NCBI RefSeq assembly: GCF_030272615.1
Contig: NC_081411.1
Coordinates: forward strand, 832,556,160-832,620,159
Length of the DNA: 64,000 nt
Direction of reading: 5' to 3'
Origin: Cryptomeria japonica
Lineage: Eukaryota > Streptophyta > Pinopsida > Cupressales > Cupressaceae
In this document: positions 21,685-31,998 of the stretch, piece by piece
Layout: every line of letters starts with the position of its first letter
Numbering within the stretch: the first letter of the stretch is position 1
Position numbers and translations under genes: made by a program
The notes under the pieces: generated by a model
The model's input: only the letters and a program-made list of their open reading frames with translations
Database searches by the model: none
What the model was told of the DNA's origin: nothing

Positions 21685-23095
21685 TGTTGTCATTTGCATG
21701 AAGATTGAATTAATGATTTGTTATGTTGTCATTGATGTCAATTAACTGGTACTGATATTGTTATCAATGTTGTTTTGTAACTGGTAGGAAGATCTAGTGA
21801 AGGAAATTATAACTGGTAGGTGAGTTTGTGGAGTGAACCGATATTTCTATGTATTGGAGAGTTGAACCGGTAAACCCTACCTGTTGATTTGATAAACCCT
21901 AACCAATTAAGTTTGTTGTATTGGTTTATGATTTGATGATGAGCGGTAATGATTATGACATGTATGCATGTTGTATGAGAAGAGTTTCAAAGTATTTTTG
22001 GCATGTTGAGATAACAGTTTTTGTCTTGGGAATGAGCAAGTATATTGCATGTAATGCAAAGCACATGATGAGTTACTAAGTTTGATGAAGCGGTGATCAA
22101 GGAGCAGTTGAGGCTTTCTTGAATAGTGTGCAGAGATTGTTATGTAATCCAACGATCATACTTGAACTAACTTGTTTGTAATCTCTATGAGAGAATTAGG
22201 TTTTTGTTGTGTTACCGACCTATTGATTTGTTTATAAGGTTGATGAGTTGTTTTGTTTTAGAGTTGGAAAAGTTCTAGTTGAGTGTTTATTTGCTGAACT
22301 GGATGATGTATCTGGAGTTTGTGTAAAGGTAGATAGGAGCATGAAAAGGATCTGAACAAGCAAGTGTAGTGCTATTCAAATAGATCAACAAACTCCTGTT
22401 GTTTTCTAACAATTACAATAGTTAAAATCCCCTAATCGGGTAAGCTATAACAAGCTTAGTGTTATTCAAATCCTCTAACCAGGTGGTCCATTAGCTTGGA
22501 TTTGAAATACTCTACCGAGGTTACTCCTCATAGAGTATTTCTTCTAACAAGGCATTATAGTCAATCCCTTAACCGAGAGGTCCCTAACACGATCTATTCT
22601 TAATAGGAGTTTTTGTAAAAGTTCTAACAGGCTTGGCTCCTAACAGGGAAAACTTCAGAAGAGTTCAGATAGTTAGCTTGTGAGTCTCATCTCACTATGG
22701 TTTTTCCCATTTGGGTTTCCACGTCAAAAATATAGTATCAAGTGGTGAATGTTTTTGTGGTTATGTTTATTATGGTTGATTTGCTTAACTACTTAATCCA
22801 CTTTGATAAGTTATGATAAACGACAAGAATCTGAACTGAGGTTTTACTTATGTCAGTAAAGTATTTGGATGTTTGTGAAGTTTCAAGTTGTTTACTATTA
22901 ATCTGTTGTAATAGAAAACTGGTTTATCTTGACAGTGATATTGCATTTATAGTTCAATGGTTTAACTTATCAGTTTAGAGTTTTACTTTGAGAGGTTGAT
23001 TCTAAGATGGGTGAAGTTATTAATAATTTTTCTATTTATTGATTCACCCCCCCCTCTCAGTAAGTTGATCGGATCCTTATTATTTCATCATACCA
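21685..23095 (+). repeat. Co-A 3' LTR
   Basis: 1411 bp, starting TGTTGTCATTTGCATGAAG and ending TTTCATCATACCA, partner of 9182-10590. Differences are scattered substitutions and small indels, so the insertion is old. Confidence 0.92.
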
Positions 23096-24537
23096 TCCTT
23101 ATGATCATCCTAAATCCATGCTATTTGATAGGGCTTAAGGTGCTTCAATCTCTCTAAATATAAATTATTCACCATCTCTTCTAAAACAAGGTTATTTGTA
23201 CTACCACTGACAATTATAACTTTACAAAACTTACCAGCTACTTTGCATTTTATCTTGAATAAATTCTTCCTTTGTAAGGGTTCTTTCTCTCCTTCGTTAT
23301 GGTACAATGCTCTTCTCATCATCAATAACTTTCCATCCTCTGGTTTGTTAGGTGATCCGATAGGTTTTTCTTCCGCTAATGTTTCTCTTCCACAATTTTT
23401 CAGTCTTCTTGCATTCAAAAGCACAATGTCCTTCTCCTCCACATTTAAAGCAGGTTCCTCTAAACACTCTCTTTTCCTATCTTTTGTCTTCTTTTCCATA
23501 GCCCTCATTTCAATAACCATCATTTTCTTTTCTTCGGTAAAAAATGTTGTCATCCCTCTAGTATGAATTACCATCTCTGTTAACTTCCTTGTCTTTGTTT
23601 TGATTTGCATAGGGTCCTATTCCTCTGGTATAGGATCCTCCTCCCTGAAATCTTCCTCCTCTACCTCTCTACTTTTGCTTCTGTCTTTTACTCAACTTCT
23701 CCTCCGCCTTCAGGGCATATTGATAAGCTTCCTCAACACTCTGCAACTTGATTAAAATAAGTTCATCTTGTATATACATTCACAACCCATTAAAGTATCT
23801 AGTGACTTGTTCAATATCATCATTAGTGTGTTCAGATCTGATATTCAACTTTTAGAATGCTTTTGTATATTCCTTCACACTAGATTCCTTTTGTTTCAAG
23901 TTATGTAACTTCCAAAATAGATTCACTTGGTAATCCACAAGCATGAACCTTTATTTTTACATACTTACGATCTACTCCCAAGATTTAATCTTTTCTTTGC
24001 ATCTTCTCTATCTATCTACATGTAAATGTTCTTACCAAAGAGACACAATTCCTTTCAACTTTATACAAGAATATTTCACCTTCATATCTTCTGCAGTGTT
24101 CTCAAAGTGAAAATACTTTTCCATCTCCGTGATCCAATCAAGCAATTCATTTGAATCTAACTTGCCATATCATAATCCAGTGGATTAAAATGTGGTCCGA
24201 TATTCACTCCGGTCAAGACTTTTAGAAATATCTCTTCTTATAGATTGATCACTGGTTGATTTGCTTCTTCTTCTCTCATCTCTACTTCTTGATCATCACT
24301 CACATCTTCAACATGTCGACCTCTTCTCTGGGCCGTTTCAACAACTTCCAATCAGGCTACAATTATTCTCAATATTTCCATCACAACAGAGTCTGCATTT
24401 CCATGTGCTCCACCACCTCTAGCATTTCTCTGGGCCATCTTCACACAAGTCCTCTACAACTGTGGGTCAGATCCTGAATTCTACCACCCCACAAAATAAA
24501 TTCTTATAGGACTCCACAATCTCCAGAATGTAAACTT
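23096..24537 (-). pseudogene. Gy-B gag and protease start
   Basis: Minus strand: the capsid region lies at about 24400-23700 in broken frames, matching Gy-C. An intact zinc knuckle CFKCGGEGHCAFEC is at about 23410-23460. The protease start reads VIIVSGSTNNLVLEEM near 23195-23240, where the catalytic Asp of the Asp-Ser-Gly motif is replaced by Val. Co-A separates this from the protease end at 9181. The 166-residue minus-strand open stretch at 23610-23110 is partly out of the gag frame. Confidence 0.8.
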
Positions 24538-24549
24538 GCTCTGATACCA
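24538..24549 (-). promoter_or_regulatory. Gy-B primer-binding site
   Basis: Plus-strand GCTCTGATACCA is an exact complement of TGGTATCAGAGC, two bases from the LTR edge at 24552. It fixes the 5' LTR boundary of Gy-B. Confidence 0.93.
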
Positions 24550-25134
24550 CTTGAAGCAGTCACAACTGGAGAGTCCTGAAGAGAATAATATGAACTGTGC
24601 AGTAAGAGAAAAAGCAACTAAAGCAACACAATGTGATGGAGGCAATATAGAATTAGACTTATATTATATCATGGAATTCAAATACAAATTGACCAGGAAC
24701 ATGTGGGCTTTCAGATTTGACACATAGGCCTGACTACAAACATGCTCAAAATACAGTATCTTGGCTCAAGCAAGGCTGCGAACCAACTCCTGATCTCCTA
24801 ATCTTCTGATTATTTTTCTATGTCCTAAAAAACTATCTACCATGTGTTTATTTACATTGATCTATATGATATTCAAAGCTCTAGGGTGATCCACATCGGT
24901 CCAAGATGAAAACAATTGCCGATGATGGTGTAACATGTAGAACAATTGGGTTGGTTTCCACCAAAAGAATTCCTTCCGAAACAACATAGAATGAAGTGTG
25001 AACCCAGGAGAAGGTCAACCATGAACCAAGGAACATTGGAGGACACAAAATTAGGCTCCACAAGCTATAGAAATGATCCCCAAGATTCTCCATTAGAAAA
25101 TAGGACCAAGCTACTCCTATGCTCCAGTAAAAAA

Positions 25135-25921
25135 TGTTGGAATTCTACACTCTAGTGAGAAATGATGGTGTTGTCATTGATGGCAACCTACCAAAAACCT
25201 TCAGGAAACCACCTGACATTCATCTGGTAAAGATACCGGCAGACACTTCACCGATAGTGACAACAATGTATACCGACACCCCAGCCGACAGGAATAAAGT
25301 TTTGTTTATTGTATTTAATTATATATATCTTTTGTAAAACTGACATGGCATATTGTAATAGACTAATATATGTATCAGATCATGTAAATCATTTAGATGA
25401 GATATAGATGTAAGAAATGGATATGGTAGAAGTGATGAGAAAATATTAAGATAGATTTTGTATAAGGTTATGGTTATAGTATGAGCTTAAATCGGTACTA
25501 AACCTAGCATAGCAGATGTTGAATTGTAGCAATACATTATATTGGATTCTCATAATCCATTTTGTAAGTCAGTGAGACTTCCATTTTGTATATTGAGCAG
25601 TGAGCTCTAGGCAGTTGGCCTTTTTGCATGTCCAGACACCTCATTGTAAGTAATATCCATTCATTTGCTAGTGAATGAATATTGTGGGTCAGAAATCCCA
25701 CTGAGGTTTTTCCCACACCAGGTTTCCTTGTTAAACATCTTGTGTTATTGTGTGCTTTATATGTTGTCTTTATTGTTCCTATTTACTGCATTAATTCTTA
25801 TTTACCGATACACTATTTTGGAATGCAAAATACTTAATAAGGTCAAATATTCTATTAAACAGTTAGATACTGATTCACCCCCCTCCTCTCAGTATCTTTG
25901 GGACTGTCATTAATCCTAACA
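25135..25921 (+). repeat. NA-1 5' LTR
   Basis: 787 bp, starting TGTTGGAATTCTACACTC and ending TTAATCCTAACA. It aligns with 30941-31745, which carries about 18 extra bases around the ACCGACATCGGCAG region. Copia landmarks CAGTGAGACTTCC, GAGCAGTGAGCTCTAGG and ATTGTGGGTCAGAAATCCCA are present. Confidence 0.92.
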
Positions 25922-25923
25922 AT

Positions 25924-25935
25924 TGGTATTAGAGC
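25924..25935 (+). promoter_or_regulatory. NA-1 primer-binding site
   Basis: TGGTATTAGAGC is one change from the copia initiator-Met site and lies two bases after the LTR end. Co-C uses the same variant (63100-63111), which may point to a shared subfamily or parallel decay. Confidence 0.9.
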
Positions 25936-25992
25936 TTGGTCCTCTATTTTCAAAAGCCTAACAACTTGAGGAAGATTCTAACACTAGTACAG

Positions 25993-27154
25993 ATGGAAAA
26001 CTTGAGAAAGCAATTAGAAGGAGCTCTTGTGGACTATGATTCAGAGAAGTTGAAGAATATCAAAATTGAAGATGATCTGAGGACTACACAAGAATTCATT
26101 CAAGGACTTCACGAAAATATCACTAATGCTAGAAATAAAAGAAAATAAATTCATGAGAAGATGCAGAGTGATGATGATGAAAAGGAAACTCTTAATGATC
26201 TTGTGAACAATTTGAGGCAAAAAAAAAGTACTATGAGGAATGAAATGCAAGATATGACTATGAGGTTTTGTAAAGACATTGAAGACAGAAAGAAAAATGA
26301 AGATGAGTTGACTAGGAGACTCAATGATGCTAGAAATGAAAATCTAAGACTTCGTCATGATTCATATGCAACATGATAAAACTGAACTTATGAGACAAAT
26401 GGGAATTCTGGAAAATGAGTTGGCTATTGCAAATCAACATAAAGAGAAATTCAAGAAAAGTTTAGAAAAACTTGATGATATGATGAAAAGTTAGAAACCT
26501 AATGGAGACACTAATGGACTTGGATTTGAAGTTGGTGAAAGCTCCGGTACTGCAAATAATCATGATCACAGTAAACCGGTAAGACAACCTAATGCTTACA
26601 AATTTAATGGGAAATTCTTTAACTGTAACAAGTATGGTCATAGAGAAAATCAGTGTAGATCTAGAAACAATCAAAACATTAATGCACCCACCGGTCAATG
26701 TTCCAAATGCAACAAAGTTGGTCATAATTTAGAAAACTGTAGAATGAATGTAAGATGTTATGTTTGTGGAAGATTTGGGCACTTATCTAATCAATGCAGA
26801 ACACAAACCGGCATAGGATATGGAAAGGCTATTCAGAAGAATAATGTGACTTGTTATGCTTGTAACAAAATTGGACATATTGCAAAATTTTGTAGAAGTA
26901 AGACTTCACCGACAAATAATAAAGGACCCAGTTTCAAAGGCAAAGAGAAGGTAGATGAGGTAAAGCAAGAATTTTAAAAACAGTGGATTAGAAAGAGAGA
27001 TTAGAATGTTGATGAGACCATTCCTTCACTGGTAGAACAAAGTATTACTCCATCGACAGGAGATTCTTCATCCAACTTAAAAGATAACCCTTGGGGGTAT
27101 TGCAACAAGTTTAAAATCATGCAAATTTATCCTCAGTTGATGGTGAGAAGATGA
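25993..27154 (+). pseudogene. NA-1 ORF1: coiled-coil protein with a row of CCHC knuckles (gag-like)
   Basis: The ATG at 25993 (MENLRKQLEGALVDYDSEKL) follows the primer-site leader. Residues up to about 165 are charged and heptad-like, suggesting a long coiled coil. Then come four zinc-knuckle units: one with its first Cys lost (NCNKYGHRENQC, near 26620-26655), CSKCNKVGHNLENC (26699-26740), CYVCGRFGHLSNQC (26757-26798) and CYACNKIGHIAKFC (26852-26893). A basic tail and QSITPSTGDSSSN region end at 27154. I infer an RNA-binding, particle-forming role. A stop at 26146, a frameshift near 26370 and stops at about 26492, 26975 and 27008 break it. It lacks the usual copia capsid helices, so it is not an ordinary copia gag. 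Confidence 0.75.
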
Positions 27155-27232
27155 ATTTCTTCTTTACCAACATATATGTTAAGTTTCACTTAACCGGTGA
27201 GCATTTATTGTGGTTGTTGGAGGAAAAGACAT

Positions 27233-27238
27233 TATAAA
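27233..27238 (+). promoter_or_regulatory. Possible internal TATA box before NA-1 ORF2
   Basis: TATAAA in the context GACATTATAAAACATTG sits 150 bases before the ORF2 start, in the non-coding gap 27155-27382. A purine-rich stretch (CAGAGAGAGCGAAAAT) and a short upstream ATG frame (27300, ending near 27371) follow. This could be a private promoter and leader for ORF2, or chance in AT-rich DNA. Confidence 0.35.
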
Positions 27239-27382
27239 ACATTGATTTTCCCTCTTTTTCAATTCACCGAGCATTCAAACTTTCAGAGAGAGCGAAAATA
27301 TGAGTGAAGGCATCCAAAGCGAAGAAGTGAAGCAATTTCCTTCAAGCACTCAAACCTATCAGGTAGCTTAAGGTATTTATCA

Positions 27383-30300
27383 ATGGCTTCCTCCTCTGCT
27401 CTGAAATTTATTGCTAACCCTACTGTTATAGAAGTTGTGAAGCACCCTAGGCTAGTTTTTAAAATCATTCCCGAGATAGCGAAACATGATGATTCCCTAG
27501 GTGCTTTTTCTAAAATTCCAAAAGGTGTTGCTTATGCTGAAGACCCTAGAATCTATATTCATTGTCATATTGAGGAATTAGGTTCCGAGGAAATATTAAA
27601 AATGTTTAAAACTGTTATCTGTGATGAAAGTGGAAATGTGAAACCCGAACACAAGGCTATTGAAATTTTAGGTTTTGTGGAGATCTTAGACATCTCAAAA
27701 TTTCCTAAGGAGGTAGTAAGAATTGTCCTTAGTAGAGTTCATGGAGAATTCTTTTGGCTAGATTCTGTTTGCAAAATCACTAAGGAAGCAGTTACGGGAG
27801 TGACTGGTTTACCCTCCACCGGTAATAGGCTAGCTAAGACTAAGAAGCTTCCCAATAACACAGTGATTCCATTAATAGGAGCAACCTATGATAGCAGATC
27901 CCTGAGAGTAAATGATGTTAAGGATGTGAATGTCAGATTCATAAGCATGATCCTAGATTATAAAACCACACATGCAAACCGACTGAACACAATTTCTAGT
28001 CTATGTATTAAAAGTGCACATGATATGGTAACAATAATGCAAAAGTAGATGTATGTGAGCAGTTAAAGGATGAATTGATAGATAATCTGAAAAAGATAAA
28101 AGGAGACAAGAAAGGAACTTTTTGTTTTGGCAATCTCTTGGTATGTCTGATGTTGTATCTCACAAAAGAGGTTCCCGGTATTGGTAAGAAAGAATTTGGT
28201 TATGATATACCGGTAGGTAAACAACTATTAGAAATATTCACTAGTATGGGCACTAATAAGGATAACAATATAACAGAGTACTTCAAAGCCTTTAAAGCAA
28301 AAATGAAAACAAGAGAGAGATTACCACAAAGTATTGTAGACAAATATGAAAAAGAAATATGTTTTGTAATTAAAAAGGATGAGATATGGATGGAAGCAAT
28401 TCTTCCTAGAATTGTATGGGTAACAGAAATGGGGTATGAGGCAGATGTAAACATCATTGAAACTTATGCCAAATCCATATTAGAAGCCCCTAGAGAACCA
28501 AAAGAAAAGGTTTTTGGTAGTGAAGAATCAATTGAGAGTGATGTACAAACATTGAAATATAGGAAGAAAAGAGAAAAGTACATTAGGAGTGCAACCAAGC
28601 AAGTGAAGGAAATAAAAGAAAACATTATGAACATCACTGGTATTAAGGAAAGTGACTTAGAAGGATTACAACTGGAGGCACATCTCTCACCGATTGGTAC
28701 ATCCTCTGAGAGTGAAATACCAGCTGAGTTTAAAAGAGTTGATAGGAAAATAAAACCATCACCGGTACCCTCTCCTACACCCAAGAAGACAAGGAAGAAG
28801 CAATAGGCAGTAAGGCCACCGACAAAGAAGCTAACACCTAAAAGGAAGCAAAAATAGGTCATACCACCATTGGATAACCTATTGAGTGAAATAACTGATG
28901 ACGACAATCTATCTAATGTGAGAAAACTATACAATACATTTACTGATGCATAGAAAGAAAGTATTGAGAACAACATTATTTTACATCTTGACATTTACAA
29001 GAAAGTATTAATTGAAGTTGTAGATGATTTGCCTAGTGAATTATATAGGTGGTTAGATGCTAAGAGGTTAGCAATTATGGAGCTAGATAAGTAAATTAAA
29101 ATTGAGAAACTACTAGTTGTACATCCGGTCAAATTTGTAGAAGAAATTGATGAGTTAATCAGTGAAGCTAACATATCAGTTTTTGCAAGTGGACATCGAC
29201 ATGTGAGCCTACTGGCTAGCAGGGTAAATGAAATTACAGAAGAAACAACAGACAAGTGGGACATTTTCTTTGTTGAGAAAGAAAAACAAGAAGAGTTGAA
29301 AAGACCAAAAACTTTCAAAGTTTATCAAAAGGAAAAAGACAAGGGGAAAGGTAAGGTAGGTGGAATACCAAACATTAAAGTAACCGACAACCTACAACCA
29401 CCTTTAGTTACTCCACCGGTATAGATTGATAGCATACCGGCTACTGAGGATGTGGATACACCACATGAGGATACCAACCCTGAGTCAAAAATTTTGTACA
29501 CTATGAATATTGACACTTAGGAAGTAAACATTGTAGTTGATAAGGAGAGCACAAAAGAAAAGAATGATATTGCTACTGAGAAACCGACAGATAATATTGA
29601 GGTTTGAACACCAGTAGATAACATTGGGATTGAAACACAAACAGAGAAGGTAGAACAAGCAGAGCATTCAATGGAAACCTTGGACATTGGAATGGTTACT
29701 GGTAATACTAATGCAAGCATAGAGAAACCTGCAAAGACAGTAATAGAGACACCGATAGTGGATAACACAGTGAAACAAGCAGAGAAACTAGCTGAGTCAC
29801 AGGTACACATTGAGGTAGTAAAATCGACAATCACAGAGAAACCAAAACCATTGCTAGTGGAAATGCAAACACAGACAAATTGGTTACTCCCACCAGAAGC
29901 ACATAAATTGTAAAGGTAGTTGGCCCAACATATGGTACTTCACTAACAGAATTTAGACCTACTAATGTGATTGAAGTACTTCTCGATTCAATAAAGAAAA
30001 TAACTGATTGTAATGCATTGGCCTATAAGGCAATTGATGACACAATTCCTATTCTTAAGTTGATTGCACCCAAATGCAATGTAGATAATGTAAAGTATTC
30101 TTTAAGTCAGTTAGACACATTGTCTAAATATATTACTGGTAATATACTGACAGTTGACCAAATAAATGAAGAAATATTCAAGGAGAAAATGGAGAAGGAA
30201 AAAGGAAAATTATTTGAGGAAACAATAAACAAGTGCACGGAACACATCAATACACTTTTACCGACACTAAATGCAACAATTTTGGAGTATAAGGAACTGT

Positions 30301-30740
30301 ACAAAGATACTTGCAAGACAAATATGTTGACAGTTAACATTGATAAGGAAATTAGCAAAGTTCAAAAAGAAATAGACGATATAGCTGATAATATCATTGG
30401 TTCATCTAAACCTATATCAGTTATTGAGCAAGAAATTTCTGGATTTGAAGAAAAATTGGAGAAGTTAGAAAAAGAGAAGGAAAGGATAAAGGGAAATGCC
30501 AGAGAGCTTAAGTGCAAACTCAGTCCTAAGCTAGATAACCTTATCTCTCTAAGGAAAGAAATCTATGAGGCATTAATTCAAGGACAAAAGATACTGGAGG
30601 AACGTATGCATAATCTCACCGGTACAATTCAGAGAACTGAGGCAGCTATGAAGGACAGTAACAGGTTTATTCAGAGCTTAAACTTGGTTTTAGAAGACAT
30701 ATTCCAGATTGTAACCAACCGGTTACAAAGTTCAAGCTGA
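27383..30740 (+). pseudogene. NA-1 ORF2: large unrecognised protein, about 1100 codons
   Basis: One long coding track starts at ATG 27383 (MASSSALKFIANPTVIEVVK). It shifts frame near 28030, runs through about eight in-frame stops (28804, 28855, 28951, 29092, 29422, 29517, 29605 and 29911 region), shifts again near 29900 and ends at the TGA at 30738. Residues 1-460 look globular, with FFWLDSVCKITKEAVTGVTG at about 123-142 and a hydrophobic FGNLLVCLMLYLTKEVPG segment near 28128-28185. A Pro/Lys linker (KPSPVPSPTPKKTRKKQ) follows, then a Thr/Glu/Lys-rich disordered part (about 29340-29900). The last 250 residues have strong coiled-coil character (GFEEKLEKLEKEKERIKGN). I do not recognise the family. 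There are no polymerase, integrase or protease motifs. Codon-level continuity across the stops shows it was once coding. Confidence 0.72.
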
Positions 30741-30940
30741 AATCTGCACTCATTTGACAATTTTTGACAACCTTTGTCATTGATGTCAAAGGGGGAGTAG
30801 TAGATAGAGAAAAACGGCTAATCAGAGGAGATCATCTGCTCAGGGGGAGCACACATTTTTGGTAAATTTTTGGACTTCATTTTTTAACAGATTTTTGGAT
30901 TTTTCTCATGAGTGTTGCCATCAATGCCAAAGGGGGAGAT
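30741..30940 (+). promoter_or_regulatory. NA-1 3' untranslated region with three polypurine-tract-like boxes
   Basis: GTCAAAGGGGGAGTAG (about 30785-30800), CTCAGGGGGAGCA (about 30838-30850) and CCAAAGGGGGAGA (30927-30939) recur as in Co-A and Co-B. The last touches the 3' LTR. The phrases CATTGATGTCAAAG and GCCATCAATGCCAAAG around two of them are shared with the copias, evidence of common ancestry of the element ends. Confidence 0.82.
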
Positions 30941-31745
30941 TGTTGGCATTCTACACTCTAGTGAGAAATGATGGTGTTGTCATTGATGGCACCCTACCGA
31001 CAACCTTTAGGCAACCACCTGACCTTCATCTGGTAAAGACACCGATAGGCACCGACATCGGCAGACACTTCACTGACAATCACAACAATGTATACTGACA
31101 CCCCAGCTGATAGGAATAAAGTTTTGTTTATTGTATTTAATTATAAATATCTTTTCTAAAGTTGACATGGCATATTGTAATAGACTCATATATGTATGAG
31201 ATCATGTAAATCATTTAGATGAGATATAGATGTAAGAAATGGATATGGCAGAAGTGATGAGCGAATATTAAGGCAGATTTTGTATAAGGTTATGGTGATA
31301 GTATGAGATTAAACCAGTACTGAACCTGGCATAGTAGATGCTGAATTGTAGTAGTACATTATATTGGATTCTCATAATCCATTTTGTAAGTCAATGAGAC
31401 TTCCATTTTGTATATTGAGCAGTGAGCTCTACGCAGCTGGCCTTCCTGCATGTGCACGCACCTCATTGTAAGTAATATCCATTCATTGGCCAGTGAATGA
31501 ATATTGTGGGTCACAAATCCCATCGAGGTTTTTCCCACACTGAGTTTCCTCGTTAAACATTTTGTGTTATGGTGTGCTTTCTATGTTGTCTTTATTGTTC
31601 CTATTTACTGCATTAATTCTTATTTATCAGTACACCGTTTTGGAATGCAAAATACTTAATAAGGTCAAATATTTTGTTACCAGTTAGATACTGATTCACC
31701 CCCCCCTCCTCTCTGTATCTTTGGGACTATCATTAATCCTAACCA
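30941..31745 (+). repeat. NA-1 3' LTR
   Basis: 805 bp, partner of 25135-25921. It ends CCTAACCA, with one extra or changed base against the 5' copy. The host poly-A stretch follows. Confidence 0.9.
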
Positions 31746-31998
31746 AAAAACTATCCAACATTCTAGAAGTGATAACTTGCCAAAAAATGATCCGAATGAC
31801 CTGCAGCCCTAGGATTAGGTAAATGAACATGCCAACGAATAAAAATCTAGCTCCATAAGATCTAATGAACTAAAGTGGTAAAACACATAAAAGAATTCTG
31901 AAATTGCAAGGCCAAATTGAACAAAAAATAAACTGAAATGTAAATATTTTTGGTTGATGCAAGATTGCCAAGAACCAGGGATGCTCTTGCATTAGACA

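Larger units (their letters stand above)
9182..23095 (+). mobile_element. Copia element Co-A (complete outline, dead, split by Co-B)
   Basis: LTRs at 9182-10590 and 21685-23095, a primer site, gag, protease, integrase, reverse transcriptase, RNase H and polypurine tracts follow in copia order on the plus strand. A second copia, Co-B, sits inside the RT at 13631-20267. Without Co-B the element is about 7.3 kb. The flanks show an unusual 21-base near-duplication (9161-9181 and 23097-23117) rather than a clean five bases. All coding parts carry stops or deletions. Confidence 0.9.
25135..31745 (+). mobile_element. NA-1, non-autonomous LTR element with unrecognised cargo
   Basis: Direct LTRs (25135-25921, 30941-31745), a primer site, a gag-like frame, a long unrecognised frame and polypurine boxes make a complete element with AAAAA flanks (25130-25134, 31746-31750). 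Across the 5-kb interior I see no protease, integrase, reverse transcriptase or RNase H motif on either strand. The primer site, LTR end (GATTCACCCCCCTCCTCTC) and polypurine region resemble the copias nearby, so copia proteins probably mobilised it in trans. Confidence 0.88.
24552..31998 (-). repeat. Chromovirus LTR shared by Gy-B (as 5' LTR) and Gy-C (as 3' LTR), split by NA-1
   Basis: Outer pieces 24552-25134 and 31751-31998 together form one LTR of about 830 bp that aligns with 36548-37358. On the minus strand it begins TGTCTAATGCAAGAGCATCC at 31998 and ends CTGCTTCA before the Gy-B primer site. The interior of Gy-C starts immediately on its right. One LTR thus serves two interiors, the arrangement expected after unequal LTR recombination. 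NA-1 entered it with an AAAAA duplication. Confidence 0.85.

Noticed and set aside
28464-28994. 176-residue minus-strand open frame
   Set aside because: Antisense shadow of NA-1 ORF2; hydrophobic Ser/Phe-rich composition as expected from the reverse of a Lys/Glu-rich coding strand.
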